Shown here: positions 14,694 to 14,790 of the stretch, in pieces
Position numbering within the stretch: the stretch's first letter is position 1
Layout of the letters: each line of letters opens with the position of its first letter
Source of the DNA: CAZPHU01 sp964419255
GTDB taxonomy: Bacteria > Fibrobacterota > Chitinivibrionia > Chitinivibrionales > CAYFVL01
Assembly: GCA_964419255.1 (NCBI GenBank)
Contig: CAYQOU010000083.1
Location: forward strand, 1 to 14,790
Direction of reading: 5' to 3'
DNA length: 14,790 nt
Translations under genes and position numbers: made by a program
Notes under the pieces: model-generated
Seen by the model: the letters and a program-made list of their open reading frames with translations, nothing else
Database searches by the model: none
What the model was told of the DNA's origin: nothing

Positions 14694-14790
14694 AGCCTCT
14701 TGAGCTTTCCGCCCCACTCCTCGAAAAGTATGTATACCACCGGGATGACAATAAGCGTCAGAAGCGTGGTCATTGTCAGGCCGCCGATAA
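14678..14790 (-). CDS. RND-family efflux transporter permease, C-terminal end (partial)
   Basis: Only the last 36 codons and the TAG stop are in the window; the gene runs off the right edge. The translation has IGGLTMTTLLTLIVIPVVY followed by ILFEEWGGKLKR and ends VVRD. This is the final transmembrane helix and cytoplasmic tail of AcrB/HAE1-type inner-membrane pumps, which use the proton gradient to expel drugs, metals or other small molecules through a three-part envelope complex. The substrate cannot be told from this end. It converges with the signalling operon and has its own terminator, so it is a separate unit. Confidence 0.85.
   Translation of the reverse strand, partial: IGGLTMTTLLTLIVIPVVYILFEEWGGKLKRLVVRD

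Overview
The window looks like a chromosomal segment from a Gram-negative, surface-secreting bacterium. The best taxonomic clue is a giant secreted protein with an N-terminal fibro-slime domain and a C-terminal FlgD-like Ig fold, an architecture best known from Fibrobacterota (Fibrobacter/Chitinispirillum-type bacteria). An RND efflux pump gene at the right edge shows there is an outer membrane. The phylum is an inference from domain content; no marker gene is present to confirm it.

Layout, left to right. Positions 1-160 hold two tandem minus-strand serine tRNA genes, tRNA-Ser(CGA) and a truncated tRNA-Ser(GGA). Positions 161-570 are non-coding apart from hairpins behind the next gene. A 2193-residue secreted fibro-slime/Ig-repeat protein occupies 571-7152 (minus). 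A 454-base non-coding leader separates it from a 1092-residue hybrid histidine kinase at 7607-10885 (minus) with PAS, GAF, PAS, HisKA, HATPase, a dead receiver, a live receiver and HPt. A divergent control region (10886-11349) has a very good minus-strand promoter and a weaker plus-strand one. The plus strand then carries a signalling operon: a stand-alone receiver (11350-11748), a GAF histidine kinase (11931-13358) and a receiver-HDOD protein (13333-14514) whose start overlaps the kinase gene by 26 bases. A palindromic element follows, then an intrinsic terminator facing left, and the last 36 codons of an RND transporter gene (minus).

How the parts may work together. The hybrid kinase holds a complete phosphorelay (His466 to Asp895 to His1040), so its HPt could feed the stand-alone receiver or the receiver-HDOD protein across the divergent promoter. 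The two kinases carry similar GAF sensor domains with the same THEWC motif, so they may sense related signals. The slime protein lies directly downstream of the hybrid kinase on the same strand and is a possible output (inference only).

The most notable unlisted signal is in the 182-base gap between the stand-alone receiver and the GAF kinase. The minus strand there has a TTGACA / 17 bp / TATAGC promoter and, about 93 bases downstream, a textbook intrinsic terminator. Together they outline a small RNA antisense to the operon's internal leader. A hairpin that would bury the ribosome binding site of the stand-alone receiver is a second candidate for RNA-level control.
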